Under the pieces are notes generated by a model. That model did not search any database. It was not told the DNA's origin and saw only the letters and a program-made list of their open reading frames with translations. From assembly GCA_031417915.1 (NCBI GenBank), contig JANOWN010000015.1, positions 1-41,402 on the forward strand: 41,402 bases of DNA, given 5' to 3'. This document shows positions 7,385-16,720 of this stretch, piece by piece (positions within the stretch are counted from its first letter, which is position 1; each line of letters begins with the position of its first letter). The stretch is from Methylotenera_A sp031417915 (GTDB taxonomy: Bacteria; Pseudomonadota; Gammaproteobacteria; Burkholderiales; Methylophilaceae). Both the position numbers and the translations under genes were made by a program.

Positions 7385-8115
7385 TGCTACTAGTAATTGA
7401 TATTGGTAATACCCGCACCAAATGGGCGTTTGCGGGCGATGATCGCAATCTAACAGAGCTAGAAGTTTGCATGAACGCAGATATTGCGGCTTCAAACTTA
7501 AGCGCCGCCGCGCAAAAAGCCGACAGCGTGCTAATTTCCAACGTGGCGGGCGAAGCGATGGCGCAACAAGTCACGCAATTGCTCGCGCCCGTGCAGTCCG
7601 AGTTTATTGCGGCAAGCAAACTAGCATGTGGTGTCACCAATAATAATTATCCTGCCTTGGGAACCGACCGCTGGGCCGCGCTAATCGCAGTGAGGCATCG
7701 CGTAAAGCAAGCGGTGTTGGTGGTGAACGCGGGCACGGCGATTACCATGGATGCGCTCACAGAAAAAGGTGTATTTTTGGGTGGCACAATAATGCCAGGT
7801 TTGTATTTAATGCATCAATCCTTAAATCAGCATGCCGTGCAAGTCAATATCCATGCGGGTTCTGGCGATGCTATTTTAAATAACTTTCCAACCAACACGC
7901 AAGATGCAACTCAAGTGGGGTGCTTGAATGCAGCGGCTGGCGCCATCCATTTAATGTTAAAACGGCTTGAGAAACATAGTGGCTGGCTGCCAAAATTGGT
8001 GATAAGCGGCGGAGATGCTAGTAAAATTGCCGAAGCTTTAAAACCTGAGCTAAAACAGGTTATCATGATGGAATATTTGGTGTTGCAGGGTCTAATATTG
8101 TGGGCAAAAAAATAG
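7384..8115 (+). CDS. coaX: Type III pantothenate kinase
   Basis: 243 residues. First step of coenzyme A synthesis: ATP-dependent phosphorylation of pantothenate, ASKHA fold. Motifs seen: phosphate loop VIDIGNTRTKWAF at 4-16, GTDRWAAL at 93-100, and NAGTAITMD at 115-123. The residue before AGTA is Asn115, where many homologues carry the catalytic Asp; betaproteobacterial relatives such as Bordetella Baf also deviate here (from memory). One-base overlap with birA, followed 22 bases later by the SPOR gene: the familiar betaproteobacterial birA-coaX-SPOR order. Confidence 0.92.
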   Translation: MLLVIDIGNTRTKWAFAGDDRNLTELEVCMNADIAASNLSAAAQKADSVLISNVAGEAMAQQVTQLLAPVQSEFIAASKLACGVTNNNYPALGTDRWAALIAVRHRVKQAVLVVNAGTAITMDALTEKGVFLGGTIMPGLYLMHQSLNQHAVQVNIHAGSGDAILNNFPTNTQDATQVGCLNAAAGAIHLMLKRLEKHSGWLPKLVISGGDASKIAEALKPELKQVIMMEYLVLQGLILWAKK

Positions 8116-8137
8116 CATTGTTGGGGAAAGAGTCAAG

Positions 8138-8815
8138 ATGAAATTGCTGGTGTGGTTGCTTGTGTTGCTGAATGTAGGTTTATTGGTTTATTTTAATCTG
8201 GGCATTATTGCGCCCAAACCAGTTGTGGCTGATCGATCCATTCAGCCAGATAAGCTGAAGATATTAAGTGTAAAAGATTTAGAAACTATGCCTAAAAAAG
8301 AGACGCATGCAATGCCGCCAGAATCCTCACCAGCAGTGGTTTCTGGAGCATCGACCAGTTGCTACAAATGGGGCAATTTCACTAAGACTAATCTACCAGC
8401 CGCGCAAGTGGTGTTGGTGAGGCTGGGCTTGCAAAGTGAGGTGAATCAGGAGGCTGTTTCGCAAGAAGATAAGCGCTTTTGGGTATATTATCCGCCGCTA
8501 AAAAGTGCAGATTTAGCACAGCAAAAAGCCGCTGAAATTAAAGCGCTGGGAGTAGGGGAGATTTTTATTGTGCAAGATTCGCAATGGCGCAATGCCATTT
8601 CGTTCGGCTTGTTTCAAGACGAACAATTAGCCAGTAACTTACTAGCCGACTTGCAGGCAAAAGGTATAAAAGGCGCAACAAAAGCTTTGCGTAGCCCAGG
8701 AAAATCGTTAAGCAGTTTGCTGATTAAAGCGGTTGGCGCTGACACTGCGCTTGAATTGCACAAAATTAAACCCGAGTTTGTGGGCACAGATTTGGTACCT
8801 TCGGCTTGTTCATAA
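8138..8815 (+). CDS. Membrane-anchored SPOR-like protein
   Basis: 225 residues. One N-terminal membrane helix (about 3-25, LVWLLVLLNVGLLVYFNLGI) with a short cytoplasmic start, then a periplasmic linker and a region around 75-200 with SPOR-like features (CYKWGNF at the start; a repeated pattern ending FIVQDSQWRNAISFGLFQDEQLA). SPOR domains bind peptidoglycan with denuded glycan strands at the septum. Assignment rests on this pattern and on position after birA-coaX. Shine-Dalgarno GGGGAAAGAG lies upstream. Three bases separate its stop from the convergent lpdA stop. Confidence 0.7.
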   Translation: MKLLVWLLVLLNVGLLVYFNLGIIAPKPVVADRSIQPDKLKILSVKDLETMPKKETHAMPPESSPAVVSGASTSCYKWGNFTKTNLPAAQVVLVRLGLQSEVNQEAVSQEDKRFWVYYPPLKSADLAQQKAAEIKALGVGEIFIVQDSQWRNAISFGLFQDEQLASNLLADLQAKGIKGATKALRSPGKSLSSLLIKAVGADTALELHKIKPEFVGTDLVPSACS

Positions 8816-8816
8816 G

Positions 8817-10247
8817 TTAGCGTTTTTTGATATAAAGGTCGGTAATCGTGCCTTCTTTCATCTCCGCCGCAAAGCAAATGGTTTCAGATAACGTTGGGTG
8901 CGCGTGGATAGTGAGTCCTAGGTCATGTGCATCCGCGCCCATTTCAATGGCGAGCACCGCTTCGGCCAGCAATTCGCCCGCGTTTACGCCGACTATGCCT
9001 GCGCCGATCAAGCGATGCGTAGTTTTGTCGAATATCAGCTTAGTCGTGCCGTCGGTGCGACCGTTGGCAAGCGCGCGACCGCTGGCTGCCCATGGAAATG
9101 ATGCTTTTTCAATCTCAATATTTTTGGCTTTGGCTTCTATTTCCGTGATGCCCGCCCAAGCGATTTCTGGGTCGGTATAGGCCACGCTTGGTATGCACAG
9201 CGCTTGAAATTCAACTTTATGACCTGAGATAACTTCTGCCGCCACTTTGCCTTCGTGCGTGGCTTTGTGCGCCAACATGGGCTGGCCGACAATATCGCCG
9301 ATGGCGAAAATGTGAGATATGTTAGTACGCATTTGCTTGTCGACTGCAATAAAGCCACGTTCGTCCACGTTGATACCAGCGTTTTCTGCGCCGATATTAT
9401 TGCCGTTTGGTTTGCGGCCGATGGAGACTAAAACTTTATTGTAAATCTGAGTTTCTTTCGGCGCTTCTTCTCCTTCAAAAGTCACGTGAATGCCATCTTT
9501 TTTGGCTTCTATCTTAGTCACTTTGGTTGAAAGCATAATTGCCTCAAAGCGTTTGTCCATGCGCTTTTGCAGTGGGCGAACTAAATCGAGGTCACAGCCT
9601 GTAATCAGGCCATCCATAAACTCTACTACGCTGACTTTGCTGCCAAGCGCGTCATAAACCGTACCCATTTCCAGCCCAATAATACCGCCGCCAATCACCA
9701 ATAAACGCTTAGGAATATCATCCAGTTTTAGCGCGCCCGTCGAATCCATAATGCGGGCATCATCTGGCGCATTGGGGAATTTAATCGCTTGCGAGCCCGC
9801 GGCGATAATGGCGTTTTCAAAATTAATCGTCGTTAGCTTGCCATCTTCGGCAGTGACTACGATTTGGTTGGAACTAGTGAATTTGCCGATGCCATTCACA
9901 ATGGTCACGCCGCGCTGTTGCGCCATTTGCGCTAAACCGCCTGTGAGTTTGGCGACCACATCATTATTTTTCCAGTTTTTTAGGGAGGCTAAATCAATCT
10001 TGGGTGCGCCAAAATTCACGCCGTGAGTAGCAGATTCTTCGGCCTCTGTGATGACTTTGGCAGTGTGTAATAACGCTTTGGATGGAATGCATCCCACATT
10101 CAAACAAACGCCACCCAGCGTGCTATAGCGCTCGATTAGCACCACATTTTTGCCTAAATCGGCAGCCCTAAATGCAGCCGTATAGCCGCCAGGGCCGCTG
10201 CCGAGCACAACTACTTCTGTGTTGAGATTGTTAGATTCTGTTGTCAT
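8817..10247 (-). CDS. lpdA: Dihydrolipoyl dehydrogenase (E3)
   Basis: 476 residues. FAD enzyme that reoxidises lipoyl groups and reduces NAD+. FAD-binding GSGPGGYTAA at 17-26, redox disulfide GGVCLNVGC (Cys48 and Cys53), a second nucleotide-binding site VIGGGIIGLEMG, and the C-terminal HAHPTLSE with the catalytic His-Glu pair. There is no N-terminal lipoyl domain, unlike some betaproteobacterial E3 proteins. Third gene of the pyruvate dehydrogenase operon, 14 bases after aceF. Confidence 0.96.
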   Translation of the reverse strand: MTTESNNLNTEVVVLGSGPGGYTAAFRAADLGKNVVLIERYSTLGGVCLNVGCIPSKALLHTAKVITEAEESATHGVNFGAPKIDLASLKNWKNNDVVAKLTGGLAQMAQQRGVTIVNGIGKFTSSNQIVVTAEDGKLTTINFENAIIAAGSQAIKFPNAPDDARIMDSTGALKLDDIPKRLLVIGGGIIGLEMGTVYDALGSKVSVVEFMDGLITGCDLDLVRPLQKRMDKRFEAIMLSTKVTKIEAKKDGIHVTFEGEEAPKETQIYNKVLVSIGRKPNGNNIGAENAGINVDERGFIAVDKQMRTNISHIFAIGDIVGQPMLAHKATHEGKVAAEVISGHKVEFQALCIPSVAYTDPEIAWAGITEIEAKAKNIEIEKASFPWAASGRALANGRTDGTTKLIFDKTTHRLIGAGIVGVNAGELLAEAVLAIEMGADAHDLGLTIHAHPTLSETICFAAEMKEGTITDLYIKKR

Positions 10248-10261
10248 TTTGACTGGGTATT

Positions 10262-11599
10262 TTAAAGTAATAATCTGCGCACGTCAGAAAGCATCATGCG
10301 CATGTGGCTGGTAAAGCGCGCGCCGTCTGCACCATCGACTACGCGGTGGTCGTAAGACAGTGACATTGGCAGGATTAAGCGCGGTTCAAATTCTTTGGTT
10401 TCAGTATTGTAAACGGGCTGCATGCTAGAGCGTGAAACGCCTAAAATCGCCACTTCTGGGCAATTGATAATGGGCGTAAACATCGTCCCGCCGATACCGC
10501 CCAAGCTGGAAATGGTAAAGCAGCCACCTTGCATTTCCTCAATTTTTAATTTGCGTTCGCGCGCTTTGGTTGAGAGCTCACCTAAATCGGCGGCAATCGC
10601 CAGCACGTCTTTGTTCTGCACGTCTTTTACCACGGGCACAACTAGGCCGTCTGGCGTATCGCAGGCAAAGCCAACGTTGTAGTAATTTTTTAAAATGATA
10701 CTGTCACCATCAGGCGATAACGATGAATTAAAACTCGGGTAAGCTTTCAGCGCGTTAACCGAAGCTTTGATTAAAAACGCTAGCAGGGTGAGTTTTACGC
10801 CGCGTTTTTCGGCATCTTTCGACATGGATTTTCTGAATTCTTCCAAGTCGGTAATGTCGGCTTCGTCAAACTGCGTGACGTGCGGTGCGGTGACCCAATT
10901 GCGATGTAAATTGGCGCCCGATATTTTTTTAATGCGTGATAACGGTTTGGTTTCTATGTCGCCAAATTGACTGAAATCCACGACTGGCATGGGTAAGGTT
11001 GCGAGTGAGCCTAAGCCCGCGCCCATGTTTTCAGTGCGCGGTTTGGCTAACTCATTTTTCACGTAAGTTTGCACATCAGCCTCAGTAATTCTACTTTTTT
11101 CTGCACTGCCTTTTACCAAAGCCAAATTAACGCCTAACTCGCGCGCGAACTTGCGCACACTTGGGCTGGCGTGCGACATTTTTCCACCATTTACTACAGC
11201 ACTTTCGCCTATTGGTAGCGGCTGATGCGCAGGTTGAATTTTTTGCGCGGGCGCAGGCGCAGGGCGACTCGGTTCTGGAATACTAGCTTTTGGCGTCTCT
11301 ACTGGTTTTATAGGAGCAGGGCTGGGAGCCAATACTGGCGAGGCTGCTGGTAATGCTGTTTCGGCAGCTTCTAGCGTTAAAATTAAATGCCCTTGCGCTA
11401 TTTTATCGCCAACTTTTAGCTTCACTTCTTTTACCACACCCGCAAACGGTGCAGGAATATCCATCGAAGCCTTGTCGGATTCTACGGTCAGTAAAGAATC
11501 GTCGGCAGCAATGCTGTCGCCCACTTTTACCAATATCTCGATGACATCGACAGAATCAAAATTGCCAATATCGGGGACAAGTACGTCTTTTAATGCCAT
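10262..11599 (-). CDS. aceF: Pyruvate dehydrogenase E2, dihydrolipoyl acetyltransferase
   Basis: 445 residues. Core of the pyruvate dehydrogenase complex, passing acetyl groups from lipoyl-lysine to CoA. A single lipoyl domain has Lys43 in ESDKASMD; an Ala/Pro-rich linker (about 78-135) follows, then the peripheral subunit-binding domain (SPSVRKFARELGVNLALV, about 145-162) and the catalytic domain ending with DHRVVDGADGARF. E. coli AceF has three lipoyl domains, so this is the short form. Twelve bases after aceE. Confidence 0.95.
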   Translation of the reverse strand: MALKDVLVPDIGNFDSVDVIEILVKVGDSIAADDSLLTVESDKASMDIPAPFAGVVKEVKLKVGDKIAQGHLILTLEAAETALPAASPVLAPSPAPIKPVETPKASIPEPSRPAPAPAQKIQPAHQPLPIGESAVVNGGKMSHASPSVRKFARELGVNLALVKGSAEKSRITEADVQTYVKNELAKPRTENMGAGLGSLATLPMPVVDFSQFGDIETKPLSRIKKISGANLHRNWVTAPHVTQFDEADITDLEEFRKSMSKDAEKRGVKLTLLAFLIKASVNALKAYPSFNSSLSPDGDSIILKNYYNVGFACDTPDGLVVPVVKDVQNKDVLAIAADLGELSTKARERKLKIEEMQGGCFTISSLGGIGGTMFTPIINCPEVAILGVSRSSMQPVYNTETKEFEPRLILPMSLSYDHRVVDGADGARFTSHMRMMLSDVRRLLL

Positions 11600-11611
11600 G
11601 TTTGAATGCCC

Positions 11612-14275
11612 TTAAACGCTGGTTGGATTTGGCTTGTTGCCGTCTAATTTATATTTTTTAACCGCTTCTGCGACCTTGGCCGCTGGCAGCTTGCCCTCGT
11701 CAGATAGCGCTTTCAGCGCGGCAAGCACCACATAACGCCTATCTACTTCAAAAAAGTCACGCAGCGCTTCGCGCGAGTCGCTGCGGCCAAAACCGTCTGT
11801 GCCGAGAGCCACAAACTTATTCGGTACAAAGCGTTGAATTTGTTCAGCAAAGCTTTTCATATAGTCGGTCGAGGCAATCACTGGGCCATTCGCGCCTTTC
11901 AAGCATTCGGCCACGTAGCTTGTACGCTGCGGTTTTTCTGGGTTCAGCATATTCCAGCGCTCGCAATCCAAACCTTCGCGGCGCAATTCGGTAAAGCTGG
12001 TTGCACTCCAAACATCGGCAGCAATGCCCCAATCTTTTTCAAGTAATTCCGCCGCTGCAATCACTTCGCGTAAAATTACGCCACTGCCCATCAGTTGGAC
12101 TTGTGCTTTTTTAGATTTGCTGAAGCTATATAAGCCTTTCAAAATACCTTGTTCCGCGCCTTTTGGCAGGGCAGGGTGCGTGTAATTTTCGTTCATTAGC
12201 GTAATGTAGTAGTACACATCTTCTTGGTTTTGCACCATGCGGCGCAGGCCTTCTTGAATAATCACGGCCAATTCGTAGGCAAAAGTCGGATCGTACGAAA
12301 TGCAGTTGGGAATGGTCGCTGCCATCAAATGACTATGGCCATCTTCGTGCTGCAAACCTTCGCCATTCAATGTTGTTCTGCCCGCCGTTGCGCCAAGCAG
12401 GAAGCCGCGCGCACGGCAATCACCCGCCGCCCAAGCTAAATCGCCAATGCGCTGAAATCCGAACATGGAGTAGAAAATATAGAACGGAATCATCTGCACG
12501 CCGGTGACCGAATATGACGTTGCAGCCGCTATCCAGCTAGAGAATGAGCCAGCTTCGTTGATGCCTTCTTCTAAAATCTGGCCGTCTTTTTGCTCTTTGT
12601 AATACATCACTTGGTCAGAATCCATCGGCTCGTACAATTGACCTTGGTGCGCATAAATGCCCAACTGACGGAACATGCCTTCCATGCCAAAAGTGCGCGC
12701 CTCATCGGGCACAATGGGTACAATAAATTTGCCAATTTCTTTATCGCGGACGAGCGTTGATAAGATGCGCACAAACGCCATGGTCGTCGATATTTCACGT
12801 TCACCAGTCGCTAATAGCATGTTTTCAAACGCGGATAATTCAGGCGTTTTCAACTCGTTGCCTTTGCGTCTGCGTTGCGGCACAAAGCCGCCCATGGCGG
12901 CGCGGCGCTCAGCCATGTATTGCATTTCTGGGCTGTCTTCAGCAGGTTTGTAAAAGCTTAAGCTCTCGACTTGCTCATCGGCAATCGGCAAATCAAATCT
13001 ATCCCTAAAGATTTTTAGCGACTCAATATCCATACTTTTTTGCTGATGTGTAATGTTTTGTCCTTCGCCAGCCTCGCCCATGCCGTAACCTTTTACGGTT
13101 TTGGCCAAGATTACGGTGGGTTGGTCTTTGTGATTCACCGCCGCATGGTAGGCCGCGTAAACTTTGTGCGGGTCGTGTCCACCACGATTCAAGCGCCAAA
13201 TATCCGCATCGCTCATCGCGGCAACCATCGCTTTTAATTCGGGATATTTGCCAAAGAAATGCTCGCGCGTGTAGGCGCCGCCTTTGGCCTTAAAGTTTTG
13301 GTATTCGCCGTCCACGCATTCTTCCATGCGTTTTTTCAGCAAGCCGTCTTTGTCCATCGCCAACAATGGATCCCAATACGAGCCCCAAATCACTTTCAGC
13401 ACGTTCCAGCCACTGCCTCTAAAGTCTGATTCCAACTCTTGAATGATTTTGCCGTTGCCACGAACTGGGCCGTCTAGGCGTTGTAAATTGCAATTAACGA
13501 CAAAAATGAGGTTGTCTAATTTTTCGCGCGAAGCCAATGAAATCGCGCCTAGTGACTCAGGTTCGTCCATCTCGCCATCGCCGCAAAATACCCACACTTT
13601 GCGGTCAGAGGTGTCGGCAATACCACGGTCGTGGATGTACTTCAAGAATCTAGCTTGGTAAATGCCTTGTAGCGGCCCTAAGCCCATTGAAACAGTGGGA
13701 AACTGCCAAAAATCAGGCATCAACCACGGGTGCGGATAGCTGGAAAGCCCGTTACCGCCTGTTTCTTGGCGGAAATTGGATAATTGCTCTTCTGAAATGC
13801 GGCCTTCTAAAAAGGCGCGTGCATAAACACCAGGCGAGGAATGGCCTTGAAAATACACACAATCGCCACCGAAGTTCTCATTTGGTGCGCGGAAAAAATA
13901 GTTAAAAGCCGTGTCATACAAAGTGGCTGCCGATTGAAAACTAGCAATATGTCCGCCCACGCCAGGTGATTTCTCATTGGCGCGCAACACCGTCATCACT
14001 GCGTTCCAGCGTACCAGCGCGCGAATTTTGCGTTCTATTTCTGGGTCGCCGGGCAAGCGCTGTTGCAAGTGCGTTGGAATGGTATTAACGTAGGCAGTTG
14101 TTGCGTTGTAGGGCAAGTTGCTGCCAGAACGGCGCGCTTGGTCTATCATTGCTTCTAGCAAAAAGTGCGCGCGTTCCGTACCTTCGTTCTCAATGACTGA
14201 GTTGAGCGCGTCCAACCACTCCTGTGTTTCTTGCGCGTCAGTTTCTTGCAAACCTGTCTGTTGATTCATTACCAT
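11612..14275 (-). CDS. aceE: Pyruvate dehydrogenase E1, homodimeric type
   Basis: 887 residues, the same length as E. coli AceE. Thiamine-diphosphate-dependent decarboxylation of pyruvate and transfer to lipoyl E2. The ThDP signature GDGEMDEPES is near 240, and the homodimeric-type sequences GGHDPHKVYAAYHAA and NGEGLQHEDGHSH are present. First gene of aceE-aceF-lpdA. The start MVMNQQ is used because GGAGA lies ten bases before its ATG; a second ATG is two codons on. The upstream region has a TATAAATTATAC stretch (minus strand, 14309-14321) that could hold the -10 box; no convincing -35 was seen. Confidence 0.97.
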   Translation of the reverse strand: MVMNQQTGLQETDAQETQEWLDALNSVIENEGTERAHFLLEAMIDQARRSGSNLPYNATTAYVNTIPTHLQQRLPGDPEIERKIRALVRWNAVMTVLRANEKSPGVGGHIASFQSAATLYDTAFNYFFRAPNENFGGDCVYFQGHSSPGVYARAFLEGRISEEQLSNFRQETGGNGLSSYPHPWLMPDFWQFPTVSMGLGPLQGIYQARFLKYIHDRGIADTSDRKVWVFCGDGEMDEPESLGAISLASREKLDNLIFVVNCNLQRLDGPVRGNGKIIQELESDFRGSGWNVLKVIWGSYWDPLLAMDKDGLLKKRMEECVDGEYQNFKAKGGAYTREHFFGKYPELKAMVAAMSDADIWRLNRGGHDPHKVYAAYHAAVNHKDQPTVILAKTVKGYGMGEAGEGQNITHQQKSMDIESLKIFRDRFDLPIADEQVESLSFYKPAEDSPEMQYMAERRAAMGGFVPQRRRKGNELKTPELSAFENMLLATGEREISTTMAFVRILSTLVRDKEIGKFIVPIVPDEARTFGMEGMFRQLGIYAHQGQLYEPMDSDQVMYYKEQKDGQILEEGINEAGSFSSWIAAATSYSVTGVQMIPFYIFYSMFGFQRIGDLAWAAGDCRARGFLLGATAGRTTLNGEGLQHEDGHSHLMAATIPNCISYDPTFAYELAVIIQEGLRRMVQNQEDVYYYITLMNENYTHPALPKGAEQGILKGLYSFSKSKKAQVQLMGSGVILREVIAAAELLEKDWGIAADVWSATSFTELRREGLDCERWNMLNPEKPQRTSYVAECLKGANGPVIASTDYMKSFAEQIQRFVPNKFVALGTDGFGRSDSREALRDFFEVDRRYVVLAALKALSDEGKLPAAKVAEAVKKYKLDGNKPNPTSV

Positions 14276-14480
14276 GCGTGAGATTTCTCCGTGTTTTGGC
14301 TGCTACGCGTATAATTTATACCAAGAGATAGCAACCAAACGTGAAATAGAATGTTCTATAAAGGTTGTAGTGTGGCTTTTTTAAGCTTTTTGGTCAAGTT
14401 AAAACATGGTTTTATAAGGTTGAGCTATGTAGATTTGCTAGGTTAGTCTTACATTTTATATAAGAGTTAAGGGTGATTAA

Positions 14481-15935
14481 ATGTCGTTAAAATTAACACA
14501 ATATGCTGCTATTAGCAGCGAAAAGTTTCTATCTTCTGAAAAACACATATTCATGGTGTTGGTTGAAGGTGCTGAGAAAAGCATGCCTTTTGCCAAATTG
14601 CTCGAAGATAAACTTAAACGCAGTAAAAGTGAATTTAAAGATCTGAATCACACGCCAATGACATTGGAATTGCCAAATGGCAGCTTGGTTAGTTTTGTGA
14701 TTTTGGCTGAAAAGCTCAGTATGTTTCAAAAGCATACCTTGTTGCGCAAGGCTGTAAAACCATTATTAGATGAACATGCTGAGAGCATTGCGATTTGTGT
14801 GTTTGGCGATGTGGCCGCGCGCGAGGCACATGCTTGCGCGGCGTATTATGTGACAACTGTAAACGCGGCTGAGTTGCCTAGCCGTAAAAAGAAAACAAAG
14901 TCTAAGTCATTGAAAGAAATAAGTATTTATGGCTTTAAGGCCGCACATAATTACGGCTATGTCAACGCGCGCGTGGCGGGCAATACGCTGTGCCGTAGTC
15001 TAACGATGTTGCCGCCGAATGAATTAACACCGACGATTTATCGCGCAAAAGTGAAAGAACTCACCAAGCAGCACGGTTGGAAGCATGAAGAATTTGACAT
15101 GGCCACGCTGAAAAGAATGGGTGCAGGCGCATTTTATGCGGTCGGCCAAGGCAGCGAGCCGATGGACGCGGCGATTGTGCACTTAAGCTATTCTCCAAAA
15201 GGCGCTAAGAAACACATCGCGCTAGTCGGCAAAGGCATTTGTTTTGACACGGGCGGACATAATCTAAAACCTGCCAAATACATGCAAGGCATGCACGAAG
15301 ATATGAACGGCAGCGCTGTTGTGCTGGGTGTTTTAACGGCGGCCAGCATGCAACAATTGCCAGTAAAAATCGATTGCTGGCTTGCCATCGCGCAAAACCA
15401 TATTGGCCCGTTGGCGTATAAACAAAATGACGTGGTCACGGCGCTGAATGGTATGACGATTGAGATTGTACATACTGATGCCGAAGGTCGCATGGTGCTG
15501 GCAGACACGCTCACGCTTGCTTCTCGCCAAAAGCCAGATGTGATTTTAGATTACGCAACGCTCACAGGCAGCATGGCGGTAGCGGTGACAGATCGTATGA
15601 GCGGTGTGATTGCCAATAAACCTGAACTGGCCTGCAAGGCAATAGGGGCAGGCACTGCAGCGGGAGAGCGGATTGTGGCTTTCCCTTATGAAGAAGATAT
15701 GGATAGCGACCTCGATAGCGATATTGCCGACATTAAACAATGCACGCTAGAAGGCGGCGGCGACCACATGTTGGCCGCGCGTTTTATGGGTAAATTTATT
15801 GAAAACGACGTGGCTTGGCTACACGCCGATTTGAGCTCGACCAATCGCAAAGGCGGTTTGGGCGCGGTGGAATCAGATGTGAATGGCTTTGGCGTTGGCT
15901 TTGGACTTGAAATGATAAGGAGTTTACTGGTGTAA
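14481..15935 (+). CDS. M17 family leucyl aminopeptidase-like protein
   Basis: 484 residues. Two-metal aminopeptidase of the PepA/PepB family. Every metal ligand and catalytic residue of E. coli PepA is found at identical spacing: Lys251, Asp256, Lys263, Asp274, Asp333, Glu335 and Arg337, in GKGICFDTGG, HNLKP, EDMNG and HTDAEGR. The last motif has His where classical members have NTDAEGR. The N-terminal domain (1-150) is poorly conserved and carries a lysine-rich stretch RKKKTKSKSLK near 135-146. Monocistronic and divergent from aceE. Whether the preferred substrate is leucine or another residue cannot be read here. Confidence 0.9.
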   Translation: MSLKLTQYAAISSEKFLSSEKHIFMVLVEGAEKSMPFAKLLEDKLKRSKSEFKDLNHTPMTLELPNGSLVSFVILAEKLSMFQKHTLLRKAVKPLLDEHAESIAICVFGDVAAREAHACAAYYVTTVNAAELPSRKKKTKSKSLKEISIYGFKAAHNYGYVNARVAGNTLCRSLTMLPPNELTPTIYRAKVKELTKQHGWKHEEFDMATLKRMGAGAFYAVGQGSEPMDAAIVHLSYSPKGAKKHIALVGKGICFDTGGHNLKPAKYMQGMHEDMNGSAVVLGVLTAASMQQLPVKIDCWLAIAQNHIGPLAYKQNDVVTALNGMTIEIVHTDAEGRMVLADTLTLASRQKPDVILDYATLTGSMAVAVTDRMSGVIANKPELACKAIGAGTAAGERIVAFPYEEDMDSDLDSDIADIKQCTLEGGGDHMLAARFMGKFIENDVAWLHADLSSTNRKGGLGAVESDVNGFGVGFGLEMIRSLLV

Positions 15936-16012
15936 TTAGTTTGCGCCTGAATTATTTATACATAAACCAATTGCGTATTTATGATTACTATGCTAAAAAT
16001 GCGTAATCTTCA

Positions 16013-16039
16013 AATTGTAAATCAATTGTTGCTAATTGT
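16013..16039 (+). promoter_or_regulatory. Helically phased AATTGT direct repeats upstream of the globin gene
   Basis: AATTGT occurs at 16013-16018, 16024-16029 and 16034-16039, with periods of 11 and 10 bases, i.e. one turn of DNA each. The first is embedded in CAAATTGTAA, similar to a half of the OhrR-like palindrome at 17206. A role as an activator or repressor site for the globin gene is an inference. Confidence 0.35.
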
Positions 16040-16144
16040 TAATCGTTTGAAAGATTTGGCTAGGCGCTAATTTTGAGATGCGCTTGGATAAGCGTGGTTT
16101 AAAAATTAAGTATCTAATTATTTATACTCATTGGGAGAAGTAAA

Positions 16145-16654
16145 ATGTCTTTTAAAATTAAATTAAGCGGGTTGTTGTTAGCAGTTGCGGCAGTTGGCGC
16201 ATTGACAGTTTCATCAGTAGCATTAGCAGAAGATAGTTTATTTAACCGTTTAGGCGGCACTTACAATATTGCACAAACAGTTGATCATTTAGTAGATAAA
16301 ATCTATTTAAACAGAGGGTTAAACGCTAACCCAAAATTAAAAGCAATCCATGATAGACCTGAGACCAAAGCAGGCTTTAAAGTCATGTTAACAAATTGGG
16401 TTGTGCAAGAAACTGGTGGACCAAAAATCTACACACCAGACGCATTTGGTCGCGGCAAATCAATGAAAGACAGCCATCCACATTTAAACATTTCAAATCG
16501 TGAATTCAACATCATCTTAACAGAGTGCTTAGAAACATTTTATGCTTACAATATTCCAGATTACGAAATTAGCCAATTAATGGCCGATTTAGAAACCTAT
16601 AGAAGCGTGATTGTTACATCTGAAAAACCAAAAGCAGAGCCTACAAGAAAATAA
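16145..16654 (+). CDS. Exported truncated hemoglobin (group 1-like)
   Basis: 169 residues. Signal peptide with hydrophobic core about 7-24 and probable cleavage after ALA near residue 28, then a 2/2 globin: LFNRLGGTYNIAQTV at the start, GG-P and Y around 91-96, and FGRGKSMKDSH with His111 as likely proximal haem ligand. The B10 position, usually Tyr in this group, appears to be hydrophobic (DHLVDKIY), so ligand binding may differ from NO- or O2-handling relatives. Strong Shine-Dalgarno GGGAGAAG, its own terminator, convergent with the ohrR-like gene. A periplasmic haem role in O2, NO or redox chemistry is an inference. Confidence 0.8.
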   Translation: MSFKIKLSGLLLAVAAVGALTVSSVALAEDSLFNRLGGTYNIAQTVDHLVDKIYLNRGLNANPKLKAIHDRPETKAGFKVMLTNWVVQETGGPKIYTPDAFGRGKSMKDSHPHLNISNREFNIILTECLETFYAYNIPDYEISQLMADLETYRSVIVTSEKPKAEPTRK

Positions 16655-16681
16655 TAACTAGTAAAAATAATAATTTAACTT

Positions 16682-16710
16682 AAAAGCTAGTCGTTGCGAC
16701 TAGCTTTTTT
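16682..16710 (+). terminator. Bidirectional terminator between globin and ohrR-like gene
   Basis: Perfect 12-bp stem AAAAGCTAGTCG / CGACTAGCTTTT with a TTG loop and a further T run. It lies between two convergent genes and can terminate both. Confidence 0.9.
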
Positions 16711-16720
16711 ACATTTTAAG

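Noticed and set aside
7191..7640. 149-residue minus-strand frame over birA/coaX
   Set aside because: Antisense shadow of two well-supported genes; no domain pattern or ribosome site.
14309..14321. GTATAA-T-TTATAC palindrome as an aceE operator
   Set aside because: It is AT-only in its core and coincides with a likely -10 region; no known pyruvate dehydrogenase regulator pattern.
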